A stretch of 64,000 nt of DNA. Origin: Paracraurococcus lichenis. Its GTDB lineage: Bacteria; Pseudomonadota; Alphaproteobacteria; Acetobacterales; Acetobacteraceae. Positions 49,055-57,975 of this stretch are shown here, one piece after another. How positions within the stretch are numbered: position 1 is the first letter of the stretch; every line of letters starts with the position of its first letter. The stretch covers positions 283,588 through 347,587 of the forward strand of contig NZ_JAUTWS010000002.1 in assembly GCF_030657435.1 (NCBI RefSeq), in the 5' to 3' direction. The notes under the pieces were generated by a model. The model saw nothing but the letters and a program-made list of their open reading frames with translations. It ran no database searches and was not told the origin of the DNA. Both the position numbers and the translations under genes were made by a program.

Positions 49055-49962
49055 GCGACTGGCCGACCCCGTTGTCGCGCCGCCGCGCCGAGCCGCTGGA
49101 ACTCCTCTCCATCGAGCACCTGCCGGAGGAGGCCGTGCCGGCCTTCGAGGCCGCGCTGCAAACCGTCTGCGTCGCCGTCGCCTATTTCCGCGACGAGCCG
49201 ACCGATACCTGGCGGATCGAGGGGCTGCGCGAGGCCGGCGCGGGCGATGACGAACTGACCGGCGCGCTCGCCCTCGCCGCCGCGGTCGCGGGCATCGAAC
49301 CGCCCGCGCTTTCGGCCGAGCCGATCGAGGCCGAGGGCTGGCTGGCCCGCACCGTGCAGAGCTTCCCGGAGGCGCCGATCGGCCGCCGCTTCCTGGTGCG
49401 GCCGACGCATGTGTCCGACCCGGTCGCCTATGGCCGCGTCGTGCTGCGGCTCGATGCCGGGCTCGCCTTCGGCAGCGGCGAGCATGCCTCGACCCAGGGC
49501 TGCCTGCAGGCCTTCGAGGCGATCGCCCATCGCCGGCCGCGGCGCATCCTCGATCTCGGCACCGGCTCCGCCATCCTGGCGATCGCCGCGGCGAAGCTGC
49601 TGCACCGGCCGGTGCTGGCGACCGATATCGAGCCCTGGTCGGTGCGCGTCGCGCACGAGAATGCGGTGCTGAACGGCGTGCAGAGGCTGGTTTCGGCGCG
49701 GCTGGCGGATGGCTGGCGGCACCCGGTGGTGCGCAATGGGCGCTACGACCTGGTCTTCGCCAATATCCTCGCGCGGCCGCTCTGCGCCATGGCGCGCGAC
49801 CTGGCGGACCATTTGGCGCCGCAGGGCACGGCGATCCTCGCCGGGCTGCTGGGGACGCAGGCGCGCATGGTGCTGGCCGCGCATCGCCGGCAGGGGCTGC
49901 GGTTGGAGCGCCGCATCGATGTCGGCCCCTGGACCACGCTGGTGCTGCGGCGGGGCGGGTAG
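49051..49962 (+). CDS. prmA: ribosomal protein L11 methyltransferase (PrmA)
   Basis: A 303-residue SAM enzyme that trimethylates ribosomal protein L11. The C-terminal methyltransferase domain has ILDLGTGSAILAIAAAKLL near residue 170, AFGSGEHASTQGCL just before it, and VFANILARPLCAMARDLA. The start is GTG 49051, which overlaps the uvrD stop (GTGA). This uvrD-prmA order is common in alphaproteobacteria. Confidence 0.92.
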   Translation: MSDWPTPLSRRRAEPLELLSIEHLPEEAVPAFEAALQTVCVAVAYFRDEPTDTWRIEGLREAGAGDDELTGALALAAAVAGIEPPALSAEPIEAEGWLARTVQSFPEAPIGRRFLVRPTHVSDPVAYGRVVLRLDAGLAFGSGEHASTQGCLQAFEAIAHRRPRRILDLGTGSAILAIAAAKLLHRPVLATDIEPWSVRVAHENAVLNGVQRLVSARLADGWRHPVVRNGRYDLVFANILARPLCAMARDLADHLAPQGTAILAGLLGTQARMVLAAHRRQGLRLERRIDVGPWTTLVLRRGG

Positions 49963-49988
49963 CGCCTGCCCAGGAGCGCCCGACACTT

Positions 49989-50546
49989 CTACGCTCCTGC
50001 CTGCCAGTCACGCACCGCCTGCAGCGGCCAGAGCAGCATCAGCACGTTCAGCGTGAGATTGTCGCGGATCACCGCGAGGGCCAGCGCCTCCAGCCCGAGC
50101 GCCAGCAGCACCGAGGCCCAAACGGGCAAGCGTGCCGCCAGCCAGAAGCCCAGCAGCATGGCCAGCATGTCGGAGACCGAGTTCAGGACGCTGTCGCCGT
50201 AGTAGTCCAGCGCGATGGTCGCGGCGCGGTAGCGGTCGATGATCCAGGGCGTGTTCTCCGTGATCTCCCAGGCCGCCTCCACCGCCAGCGCGACGACGGC
50301 GCGGGCGCCGAGGGAGAGGCGCGGCGCCGCGAAGGCGAGTGCGGCATAGAAGACCAGCCCATGCACGATGTGCGAGGGCGTGTACCAGTCGGCGAGCTGC
50401 TGCGAGTTCTCCGGGCTGTTCACCGTGCCGATCCAGAGGCGGACGGTGCCGCAGCGGCACCAGGGCTCCCGCCCCATGGCGAGCTCGGCCACGGCGGCAG
50501 CCAGGATCAGCAGCAGGCCGAGCAGCGGCCAGAGGCGGTGACGCAT
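49989..50546 (-). CDS. DUF2585 (UPF0314) family membrane protein
   Basis: A 185-residue protein with about five membrane segments. Family blocks are WCRCGTVRLWIGTVNSPENS and DWYTPSHIVHGLVFYAALA, then WEITENTPWIIDRYRAATIA and YYGDSVLNSVSDMLAMLLGF. Function unknown. The conserved Asn, Ser, His and Asp residues on membrane edges hint at an enzyme. Convergent with prmA. Confidence 0.9.
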   Translation of the reverse strand: MRHRLWPLLGLLLILAAAVAELAMGREPWCRCGTVRLWIGTVNSPENSQQLADWYTPSHIVHGLVFYAALAFAAPRLSLGARAVVALAVEAAWEITENTPWIIDRYRAATIALDYYGDSVLNSVSDMLAMLLGFWLAARLPVWASVLLALGLEALALAVIRDNLTLNVLMLLWPLQAVRDWQAGA

Positions 50547-50577
50547 GCGGGCATCCTGGCGCGGAACCGCCGCGCCG

Positions 50578-51048
50578 TCAGCCCGGCCCCGGCCGCGGGA
50601 AGGCGGCGCGGCAGCGCAGCGGATTGCGCAGCCAATGGCCGGCCTGGGCGAGGGCGATGCCGAGCGGGCAGGCCGCCGCCAGCATGGCCTGGGCCGCTGC
50701 CGGCGGAAGAAGCCGCAGCAGCACCGCCTGCGCCTCCCGCCGCGCCCCGCGCTGCACGAGGCCGCAGCCGAGCAGCAGGACTGCCTCGGCAGGCAGGACG
50801 CGGGGGCAGAGCGGGCAGTCCGTCGGCAGCGTGCCGCCCAGCGCCCGCATCAGCGCATCGAGCGGGCCGATCGCTGCCGCCGCGCCCTCCGCGACGAAGG
50901 GTGGACGCAGCGCGGGCAGGGGCGCATGGCCCTGCCGGGCCGCCGCAGTCCAGAGGCGCATGCCCTCCAGCAGCAGCCGCTCGGCCGGGGGTAGGTCGTC
51001 TACCGGGGTGCCGGCCCAGGGCCAGGCGGGGAGTCCATGCGTCGCCAT
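50578..51048 (-). CDS. hypothetical protein (156 aa) with a CPLC motif
   Basis: A 156-residue Ala- and Leu-rich, mostly helical protein. It has a central TDCPLCPRVLPAEAVLLLGC segment, whose Cys pair may bind metal or form a disulfide, and a late AAACPLGIALAQAGHWLRNP. The start ATG 51048 has AGGAGG 6 nt upstream, so translation is likely. No family recognised. It has no obvious operon partner. Confidence 0.7.
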   Translation of the reverse strand: MATHGLPAWPWAGTPVDDLPPAERLLLEGMRLWTAAARQGHAPLPALRPPFVAEGAAAAIGPLDALMRALGGTLPTDCPLCPRVLPAEAVLLLGCGLVQRGARREAQAVLLRLLPPAAAQAMLAAACPLGIALAQAGHWLRNPLRCRAAFPRPGPG

Positions 51049-51116
51049 CGGGGTCCTCCTGCCCGGAGGCTTATCGCAATTGCGACTTATTCGCAAATGA
51101 CTTCGCAGCCGGGGCG

Positions 51117-51500
51117 TTACGCTGTGGCGAAGCGCGGCGCGCGCACGGGGTCCGGCCCATAGCGGTTGGCGCCATCCCGGCCGGGCGTGACGAACCAGAC
51201 GATCATGACGATGACGCCCACCACCGGCACCAGGAAGAACAGCAGCCACCAGCCGCTGCGGTCCAGGTCGTGCAGCCGCCGCACCGCGACCGCGAGGTTG
51301 GGAAGGAAGACGGCAAGGGTGAAGAGGCCATTGGCCAGCCCGATCCCCTCCGGCCCGGACACCACGGCATCCACCAGCCCGGTCGCGGCATGCATCAGCA
51401 GGTTGAACAGGAAGAACCACCAATACTCGGAACGGCGGGCGCGCCCTTCGAAGTCCGCGTATTTCCGGAAGCAAGTGGCGACCGCGTCCTGGAATGGCAT
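51117..51500 (-). CDS. DUF805 family membrane protein
   Basis: A 127-residue protein with the DUF805 pattern: a short cytosolic N-terminus FEGRARRSEYWWFFLFN, three to four membrane helices, and RRLHDLDRSGWWLLFFLVPV, the family signature. Function unknown; the family is common and often of phage or stress context. ATG 51500 is preferred over a start at 51521, which lacks family residues. Confidence 0.88.
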   Translation of the reverse strand: MPFQDAVATCFRKYADFEGRARRSEYWWFFLFNLLMHAATGLVDAVVSGPEGIGLANGLFTLAVFLPNLAVAVRRLHDLDRSGWWLLFFLVPVVGVIVMIVWFVTPGRDGANRYGPDPVRAPRFATA

Positions 51501-51548
51501 CGGCAAGCGTTCCTCTCTCAATGGCGGCAGCCTACCGGCGGTGCCGGA

Positions 51549-54500
51549 TCAGTGAAAATCACGGCTGGGCGGCAGCTTCATGCGCGGGTCCCCGCGCAGG
51601 TCGGGCTTCTCCACCTCGTCCGCGCGGGCCAGCGCGCGGCGCCAGGGCGCCTTGCCGGGATCGTCCAGCGCGGCGAGGCCGGCGAGCAGTTCGGAACGAT
51701 CGATCAGCCGCCGCACGATCAGGTGGATGATGGGCACCGCCGCCTCGTGCCGCTCCACCCGGCCTTCCGCGACCACCAAGCGGGCGGCGACCACGGCGGC
51801 GCGGAATTCGCGGGCGAGGTCGGGATAGACGACCAGGTTCGCCACGCCCCATTCGTCCTCGACGGTGAAGAACACCACGCCCTTGGCGCTGCCCGGGCGC
51901 TGCCGCACCAGCACCAGGCCGGGCAGGCGGATCCAGGCACCGCGGCGTGCCGCGTTCAGCGCGCGCGTGTCGGCCAGCCTCTCGGCCTCCAGGATCGGCC
52001 GCAGCAGGGCCAGCGGGTGCCGGCGGAGCGACAAACCCGTGCTGGTATAGTCGAGCACCGTCTGCTCTCCCGTGGTCGCCTCGGGCAGGCGCGGCTGTGC
52101 CTCGAACAGGTCGCCCTGCAGGGGCGCGGGCTTCTCCACTGCGGCGGCCTCCCATAGCGCGGCGCGGCGGTCGAGGCCGAGGGCGCGGAAGGCATCCGCC
52201 TCCGCCAGCCGCTCCACCGTGCCGCGGTCGAGCGCGGCGCGGCGCACCAGGTCGGCCAGCGAGCGCGCCGGCCGGGCCGCGGCGATGCGCTTCGCCGCCT
52301 CCTCCCCCATGCCCTGCACCAGCCGCAGGCCGAGCCGCAGCGCGAGGCCGCCGGTGCTCCCCGCTTCCGGCTCCAGCGTGCAGTCCCAGTCGCTGTGCAG
52401 CACGTCCACGGCGCGGATCGCGACCCCATGCTCCCGCGCATCGCGGACGATCTGCGCCGGCGCGTAGAAGCCCATGGGCTGGCTGTTCAGCAGGGCACAG
52501 GCGAAGGCCGCGGGATGCCAGCGCTTGATCCAGGCCGAGACATAGACGAGCTGCGCGAAGGCCGCGGCATGGCTCTCCGGGAATCCGTAGGTGCCGAAGC
52601 CCTCGATCTGGCGGAAGCAGCGTTCGGCGAATTCCCGCCGGACACCGTTCCTGACCATGCCATCGATGAACTCCTGCTGGAATTGCCAGATGGTGCCGAC
52701 ATGGCGGAAGGTCGCCATGGCGCGCCGCAGCTCGTCGGCGCGGGCCGGGGTGAAGCCGGCGCCGGTGATGGCGATCTGCATCGCCTGCTCCTGGAAGAGC
52801 GGCACGCCGAGCGTCTTGCGCAGCACGGGCTCGAGCAGCGGGGAGGGGTAGGAGACCGGTTCCTCCTTGTTCTTCCGGCGGAGATAGGGATGCACCATGT
52901 CGCCCTGGATCGGGCCGGGGCGGACGATCGCCACCTCGATGACCAGGTCGTAGAATTCCTGCGGCCGCAGCCGCGGCAGCATGTTCATCTGCGCCCGGCT
53001 CTCCACCTGGAAGACGCCGAGGCTGTCGGCGCGGCGGAGCATGGCATAGGTCTCCGGGCAATCCTGCGGCACCGCCTGCAGCGTCAGCGGCGGCTCGCCA
53101 TGCTGCGCGATCAGCGCGAAGGCGCGGCGGATGCAGGAGAGCATGCCGAGGCCGAGCACATCCACCTTCAGGATCCGCAGCGCCTCGATGTCGTCCTTGT
53201 CCCATTCGATGGTATGGCGGTCCGCCATCGCGGCCTTCGTCACGATGGCCAGTTCCGTCAGCCGGCCGCGGGTGATGACGAAGCCGCCGACATGCGTGGC
53301 GAGGTGGCGGGGGAAGTCCAGCAGCTCCTCGGTCAGTTCGCAGACCATGCGCAGGCGCGGGTCGCCCTCGGGGTCCAGGCCCTGGTCCTGCGCGATCTCG
53401 GCGATCGAGGCCTTGCCGGCGCCCCAGACGGATTTCGCCAGGCGCCCCGTCACGTCCTCCGACAGGCCCATGGCCTTGCCGACCTCCCGGATCGCGCTGC
53501 GGTCGCGGTAGCGGATCACCGTGGCGGCGATGGCGGCGCGGTCGCGGCCGTAGCGGCGGTAGATGTGCTGGATCACCTCCTCCCGCCGCTCATGCTCGAA
53601 ATCCACGTCGATATCGGGCGGCTCGTTGCGGGAGGCCGAGATGAAGCGTTCGAACAGCAGGTCGTTCTTGTCGGGATCGACGGAGGTGATGCGCAGCACG
53701 TAGCAGACGGCGGAATTCGCGGCGGAGCCGCGGCCCTGGCAGAGGATCCCTTCATCCTCGGCATAGCGGACGATCTCGTGCACCGTCAGGAAATAGGGGG
53801 CGTAGTCCATCTCGCCGATCAGGCGGAGCTCGTAGCGGAGCTGCGCCGAGACCTTCTCCGGCACGCCCTCCGGCCAGCGTGCCTCGGCCGCCGCCCATAC
53901 CCGCCCCTCCAGCGTCTGCTGCGGCGTCAGGCCGGGATCGAGGATCTCGTCCGGATACTCGTAGGCGAGCTCGTCCAGCGAGAAGCGGCAGGCCGCGACG
54001 ACCCGCAGCGTCGCCGCCACCGCCTCCTCGTGCCCGGCAAAGAGGCGAAGCATCTCCCTGGCGGGCTTGAGATGCGCCTCGGCATTCGCCTCCGCGGCAT
54101 AGCCCAGCGCGTCCACCGTGGTGCCGAGGCGGATTGCCGCCAGCACATCGGCGAGCCGCCGCCGTTCCGGCACGTGGTAGCGCGTGCCGCCGGCCGCCAG
54201 CAGCGGCGCGCCGAGCGCGGCGAGCCGGTCCAGCCGCTTGCGGTCGTCGCCGCGGAAGCGGTGCCGCGCGGCGCAGAACAGCGGCAGGGCGAGGCGCCGG
54301 CGCAGCGCGGCGGCGTCGCGGCGTAGGCGCCGGGCGAGATCCTCATCCGGCGCGTCGGATGGGACGAGCGCCAGCACCATGCCCTCGGCCGCCTCGATCA
54401 GCGCCTCCCGCGTGACATGGCACTCGCCCTTCGGCGCGTGCATGCGGCCTTCCGAGAGCAGGTGCGACAGCCTGCCATAGGCGGCGCGGTCGGTCGGCCA

Positions 54501-54734
54501 GGCGAGGTATTCGTGGCCATCCGTCAGCGTGACACGCGCCCCGGGGACGAAGGGGATGCCCTCCTTCCTGGCGGCGACCCAGCCGCGCACGAGGCCGGCG
54601 AAGCTGTTGCGGTCGGCGATGCCGATCGCGGCATGGCCGAGCGCCCTAGCCTGCGCCGCGAGCTCCTGCGGATGCGAGGCGCCGTCGAGGAAGGTGAAGT
54701 TCGATAACGCGGCGAGTTCGGCGAATTCGGTCAC
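51549..54734 (-). CDS. dnaE2: error-prone DNA polymerase DnaE2 (ImuC)
   Basis: SOS-induced alpha-type polymerase for mutagenic repair. It has 1061 residues. The N-terminal PHP domain opens FAELAALSNFTFLDGASHPQ. The catalytic palm has QGRGSAANSAVCY and EPPDIDVDFEHERREEV, then the finger and OB-fold regions. It works with ImuA/ImuB. GTG 54734 gives the family N-terminus, but GGAGG abuts it directly; an 8-codon mini-ORF (54731-54757) ends in TGA overlapping the GTG, so coupling is possible. No LexA box was seen in its promoter. Confidence 0.95.
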   Translation of the reverse strand: MTEFAELAALSNFTFLDGASHPQELAAQARALGHAAIGIADRNSFAGLVRGWVAARKEGIPFVPGARVTLTDGHEYLAWPTDRAAYGRLSHLLSEGRMHAPKGECHVTREALIEAAEGMVLALVPSDAPDEDLARRLRRDAAALRRRLALPLFCAARHRFRGDDRKRLDRLAALGAPLLAAGGTRYHVPERRRLADVLAAIRLGTTVDALGYAAEANAEAHLKPAREMLRLFAGHEEAVAATLRVVAACRFSLDELAYEYPDEILDPGLTPQQTLEGRVWAAAEARWPEGVPEKVSAQLRYELRLIGEMDYAPYFLTVHEIVRYAEDEGILCQGRGSAANSAVCYVLRITSVDPDKNDLLFERFISASRNEPPDIDVDFEHERREEVIQHIYRRYGRDRAAIAATVIRYRDRSAIREVGKAMGLSEDVTGRLAKSVWGAGKASIAEIAQDQGLDPEGDPRLRMVCELTEELLDFPRHLATHVGGFVITRGRLTELAIVTKAAMADRHTIEWDKDDIEALRILKVDVLGLGMLSCIRRAFALIAQHGEPPLTLQAVPQDCPETYAMLRRADSLGVFQVESRAQMNMLPRLRPQEFYDLVIEVAIVRPGPIQGDMVHPYLRRKNKEEPVSYPSPLLEPVLRKTLGVPLFQEQAMQIAITGAGFTPARADELRRAMATFRHVGTIWQFQQEFIDGMVRNGVRREFAERCFRQIEGFGTYGFPESHAAAFAQLVYVSAWIKRWHPAAFACALLNSQPMGFYAPAQIVRDAREHGVAIRAVDVLHSDWDCTLEPEAGSTGGLALRLGLRLVQGMGEEAAKRIAAARPARSLADLVRRAALDRGTVERLAEADAFRALGLDRRAALWEAAAVEKPAPLQGDLFEAQPRLPEATTGEQTVLDYTSTGLSLRRHPLALLRPILEAERLADTRALNAARRGAWIRLPGLVLVRQRPGSAKGVVFFTVEDEWGVANLVVYPDLAREFRAAVVAARLVVAEGRVERHEAAVPIIHLIVRRLIDRSELLAGLAALDDPGKAPWRRALARADEVEKPDLRGDPRMKLPPSRDFH

Positions 54735-54823
54735 CCTCCGTAATCCGGTCCTGGCATGATGGCGCCGCGGAAGGGCTTGGGCCGGCCACCGGCCAGCCGT
54801 ATATGGGGCCCCGGAGGTTGGCG

Positions 54824-55249
54824 ATGCTGGCGCATGAGGTCCTGCCGGAGATGGCATTCACCCGGGCGGTTGCGGAGCAGAAGATCCGGGGCCGCGAGGA
54901 GACGATCAACGAGCACTTGGTGAAGCTGCTTGCCTTCGACGTCCCACCCGAGCTGCGCGAGTCCTGGAAGCGCGAGCTGGTCCGCAAGCATTTCGCGCTG
55001 CTGGCGGCGATGCGTTTGAAGCCGAATGGCCGCCCAATCCCCGAACGGGACTTCCTGGCCTGGCTCTATGCCGATGCCTTCGAGGGCAACGAGCAGGGCT
55101 ATACCCGGGCGCTGCTCGGCCTGCACGACTACGCGCGCAACGGCCTCGACATCGCCGCCATCGCCAGGCGTGTGGCGGATTTCCATGGCGCGCTCGCACC
55201 GCGGCTTGCGGCCGGGGAGGATGGTGCAGACCTCATTGCGGCGCTCTGA
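54824..55249 (+). CDS. hypothetical protein (141 aa) in the SOS mutasome region
   Basis: A 141-residue mainly helical protein, start ATG 54824 with GGAGG 6 nt upstream. Segments include AVAEQKIRGREETINEHLVK, VRKHFALLAAMRLKPNGRPI and ERDFLAWLYADAFEGNEQGY. No family recognised. It lies between dnaE2 and imuB, divergent from dnaE2 and convergent with imuB. The position suggests, but does not show, a link to SOS repair. Confidence 0.72.
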   Translation: MLAHEVLPEMAFTRAVAEQKIRGREETINEHLVKLLAFDVPPELRESWKRELVRKHFALLAAMRLKPNGRPIPERDFLAWLYADAFEGNEQGYTRALLGLHDYARNGLDIAAIARRVADFHGALAPRLAAGEDGADLIAAL

Positions 55250-55266
55250 CGGCTGATACGGAGCAT

Positions 55267-55417
55267 GCGGGAGGGGAGGGAACTCCCCTCCCGCGCTCAC
55301 CCCTTCTTTTTCTCTGAGGCCGCTGTCGCAGCCTACGGACTCAGAAAAGAGGAGGTTGTGGGGGTACGGGGGGTTCGGCGCACTGCGCCGAACGAGTTCC
55401 TCCTTCCCCCCGGGCAA
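55267..55417. repeat. modular palindromic intergenic repeat, copy C
   Basis: Module 1 (55267-55294) is identical to copy A module 1, loop included. Then comes a degenerate CTTTTTCTCTGAG..CTCAGAAAAG stem (about 55305-55352). Next is GTGGGGGTACGGGGGG, followed by the same 21-bp palindrome seen in copy B (55373-55393) and then CTTCCCCCCGGGCAACCCGC, as at the end of copy A. The 21-mer therefore replaces part of module 3. It ends 7 bp before the imuB stop. Confidence 0.9.
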
Positions 55418-55424
55418 CCCGCGC

Positions 55425-57140
55425 TCACTCGAACCGTCCATGCAGCCACCACGCTGTCGCCTCGCCCGGCACCGCGACACCCGGGCGGCACACCCACAAC
55501 CTGGCGCCCGAGGCCAGCTCCACCCGGTAGTAGTCGCGGAAGGGCCGGTCCGGCCTCTCCCACCACCATTCCGGCGCGATGCGCTCCGGCCCCTCCGCCC
55601 GCAGGACGCGCCAGGAGGCGCGCCCCAGCCGCAGCAGGGAGGGCGGCGCATCCGGCAGTAGCGCGACGGCCGAGAGCCGCACCGGCCGCCGCAGCAGCCG
55701 CACCGGGCGCGGCGCAGGGCCGGGCCAGCCGGGCGGGGGCAGCACGCTCTCGAAGGGGCCGGCGCGGAAGACAGCGCGCTCCGGCCAATGGCTCGCGCGC
55801 GGCGCCAGGCGCCAGACCTCGACGCGCTGCGCCAGGCGGTCCAGCAACTCCGCCAGCGCCTGCCGGCGCGCCTGCACGGAGGCGCCGCCCTCGCCGGGAA
55901 GCGCCCCCTGCACTGCGGCGAGCGGCGCGGTGGCGCGCGCCTCCAGCGCCAGGCGCTCGAAGCCGAAGCCCGGCTCGAGACGCTCCAGCCTCTCGCGGAA
56001 CAGCCGTGCGATATGGCGCGGCGCGCGCGTGGGAAGGCCGGTGCCGATTGCCACCGCCTGCACCTGGCCATCCACGCGAAAGGCGTGCAGCACGAAGCGG
56101 CGCGCGCCCTGGCCGGCCTCGGCGAGTTGCCGGCAGAGCTTCGGCAGCAGCACCGCCATGGTCGCGTCGATCGCCTCGCGCGTCACCAGCGGTTCGAGGA
56201 AGTCCCGCGCGGCCAGGAAGGCGGGCGGCGGCCGCAGGGGCCGCAGCGGCCGCGGGCGCAGGCCGGTCGCGGCATCCAGCAGGTCGAGCAGTACCGTGCC
56301 GAAGCGCCGCGCCAGCGGCGCGCGCGGCTGCGCCAGCAGGTCGCCGATGCGGCGCAGGCCCAGACGGTGCAGCGCGGCGATGCTGGCCTCCGGTAGGCGG
56401 AGCGCCTGCAGCGGCAGGGGGGCAATCGCCACCGCCTCCTCGCCGGGCGGCACGACGATCTCGACGCCCGCGCGCGCGAGGCCCGCGGCGCAGTCCGCCG
56501 TGCCGGCGATGGCGATGCGCGCGGTGACGCCGGCGCGGGCGAAGCGCGCGGCCAGGGCGCGGCGCAGCGTCTCCTCGCCCTGGTGCAGATGCGCGACGCC
56601 GGTCACGTCCAGCAGCAGCCCGTCCGGCGGGTCGAGCGCCGGCAGCGGCGTGACGCAGAGCGCCCAATGCGCGAGGCGCCGCAGCCAGGCGGCATCGGCC
56701 TCGGGCGCATGCGGGTGCAGCGCGACCTCCGGCAGGATGGCCTGCGCATCCGCCAGCGCCTGGCCGGCGCGCAGCCCGGCGGCCATGGCTTCGGGGCTCA
56801 CGGCGACCAGTACGCGCCGGTTGCCCTGCGCGGCCCAGATTGCGGCCGCGCCTGAGAGGCGCCGGCGCTCGATCGGCAGCAGCGGCAGGTGCAGCGCGGC
56901 GATGCGGCGGGGGGTGGCAGCAAGGGGGCTCCGCCCCTTTTCGGGGCCGAAGCTCGGCCCATCGGCGGCATTGCCGCCTATCCCCCCTGGGTCATCGATG
57001 GGGAGAGGGACCCCAGCGGGGTCCCTCTCCCCATCGATAAGGTTCGCGCCGCACTCATTGGCTCGGTCCGGTCCCCAGCGAGGCGTCGAAGGCGGCAGAG
57101 CTCCCCGGGTCAGCCCCGGCCCGCAGGCGCGTCGCCTCAC
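55425..57140 (-). CDS. imuB: ImuB, Y-family-like DNA polymerase accessory protein
   Basis: A 571-residue Y-family-like protein that lacks polymerase activity in known cases and links DnaE2 to the beta clamp. The fold starts at TPRRIAALHLPLLPIERRRL (about residue 76), with DGLLLDVTGVAHLHQGEE and LRRIGDLLAQPRAPLARRFG. The ATG at 57140 overlaps the imuA stop by 4 bp. Residues 1-75 are an odd, low-similarity extension that includes a perfect 45-bp palindrome (56994-57038). No other start codon lies between the ATG and the fold, so the extension is probably translated. Confidence 0.9.
   Translation of the reverse strand: MRRRACGPGLTRGALPPSTPRWGPDRANECGANLIDGERDPAGVPLPIDDPGGIGGNAADGPSFGPEKGRSPLAATPRRIAALHLPLLPIERRRLSGAAAIWAAQGNRRVLVAVSPEAMAAGLRAGQALADAQAILPEVALHPHAPEADAAWLRRLAHWALCVTPLPALDPPDGLLLDVTGVAHLHQGEETLRRALAARFARAGVTARIAIAGTADCAAGLARAGVEIVVPPGEEAVAIAPLPLQALRLPEASIAALHRLGLRRIGDLLAQPRAPLARRFGTVLLDLLDAATGLRPRPLRPLRPPPAFLAARDFLEPLVTREAIDATMAVLLPKLCRQLAEAGQGARRFVLHAFRVDGQVQAVAIGTGLPTRAPRHIARLFRERLERLEPGFGFERLALEARATAPLAAVQGALPGEGGASVQARRQALAELLDRLAQRVEVWRLAPRASHWPERAVFRAGPFESVLPPPGWPGPAPRPVRLLRRPVRLSAVALLPDAPPSLLRLGRASWRVLRAEGPERIAPEWWWERPDRPFRDYYRVELASGARLWVCRPGVAVPGEATAWWLHGRFE
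56994..57038. repeat. 45-bp perfect palindrome inside the imuB coding region
   Basis: Two 21-bp arms (the left begins ATCGATGGGG) around AGC; every arm base pairs. On the minus strand it reads as LIDGERDPAGVPLPID in the imuB frame, and the opposite strand reads almost the same words. It sits between the imuB start codon and the conserved fold, in a segment with no family similarity. It looks like an inserted palindromic element. Confidence 0.9.
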
Positions 57141-57970
57141 CGTGCCCGCCGCCGCGCGCGCAGCGGCACCGCCCCCTGCGCCCCGGCGGCCGCGTCATCC
57201 AGATCCGGCTGCTCCGCGGTGTCGATATCGAGCTGCTCCGCGACATCGATATCAAGCCGCTCCGCGGCGGGCCGCCAGGTCACGTCCCAGTGCTGCGGCC
57301 GGCCGCCGCGGCAGCGCAGCAGTTCCAGGCTCCAGCGCGGGTCGCCCAGGTCGTGCGCGCCGCCGGTGCCCGCCAGGGCGCCGACGCGCCAGCGGGTCAG
57401 CGCGGCGGTGGCGCCGCCCGACTCCTCCTCGGCATCCGGGCGGAGCAGCAGGCCGATGGCGCCGCCGGCCTCGGCCGCCAGTTGCAGCCGGCGCGCCGCC
57501 GTCATGTCCAGCCCGTCCACTGCCAGCAGCGCGCCGGCGACGCCGGGACAGCGCAGGCTTTCCTCCATGGCCCAGAGCGCGTCCTGCCGCCGCGGCGCCT
57601 GCACCAGCACCAAGTCGGCGGGCGAGAGGCCGAAGCGCGCGAGGCCCGGCGGCCAGGCATCCGGCTCCGGCGCGATCCACAGCACCGCGCCCTCCCGCGC
57701 CCACCTGGACCGCGCCAGCACCAGGGCGCAGAACCCCGCCGCGGCGCCGGGCTCCGCGGCCAGCACCTCGTGCACCGCCGCGCGCGCCAGGCCGCCGCCC
57801 GGCAGATGCTGGTCGATCGCCCCGCAGAGCGGCAGGCTGTCGCCCTCCGCCTGCGCGCCGCCGCTGCGGTCCAGCCGGGCGATGCGCGTGCGCAGCGCCG
57901 CCAGCAGCGCCGGGCGGTCCATGGCGTGGCCCAGGGCGGGGGCAGGCGAAGGGTCGGGAGAATCGGTCAT
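57137..57970 (-). CDS. imuA: ImuA, SOS mutasome recombinase-like protein
   Basis: A 277-residue RecA/SulA-like protein that partners ImuB and DnaE2. Visible blocks are LPLCGAIDQHLPGGGLARAA and AVHEVLAAEPGAAAGFCALV near the N-terminus, and LDMTAARRLQLAAEAGGAIG later. The tail has three near-repeats of RLDIDVAEQLDIDTAEQPDL type. ATG 57970 lies 5 bp from a LexA box. Its stop overlaps the imuB start. Transcribed divergently from cysK. Confidence 0.88.
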   Translation of the reverse strand: MTDSPDPSPAPALGHAMDRPALLAALRTRIARLDRSGGAQAEGDSLPLCGAIDQHLPGGGLARAAVHEVLAAEPGAAAGFCALVLARSRWAREGAVLWIAPEPDAWPPGLARFGLSPADLVLVQAPRRQDALWAMEESLRCPGVAGALLAVDGLDMTAARRLQLAAEAGGAIGLLLRPDAEEESGGATAALTRWRVGALAGTGGAHDLGDPRWSLELLRCRGGRPQHWDVTWRPAAERLDIDVAEQLDIDTAEQPDLDDAAAGAQGAVPLRARRRAR

Positions 57971-57975
57971 GGCGT

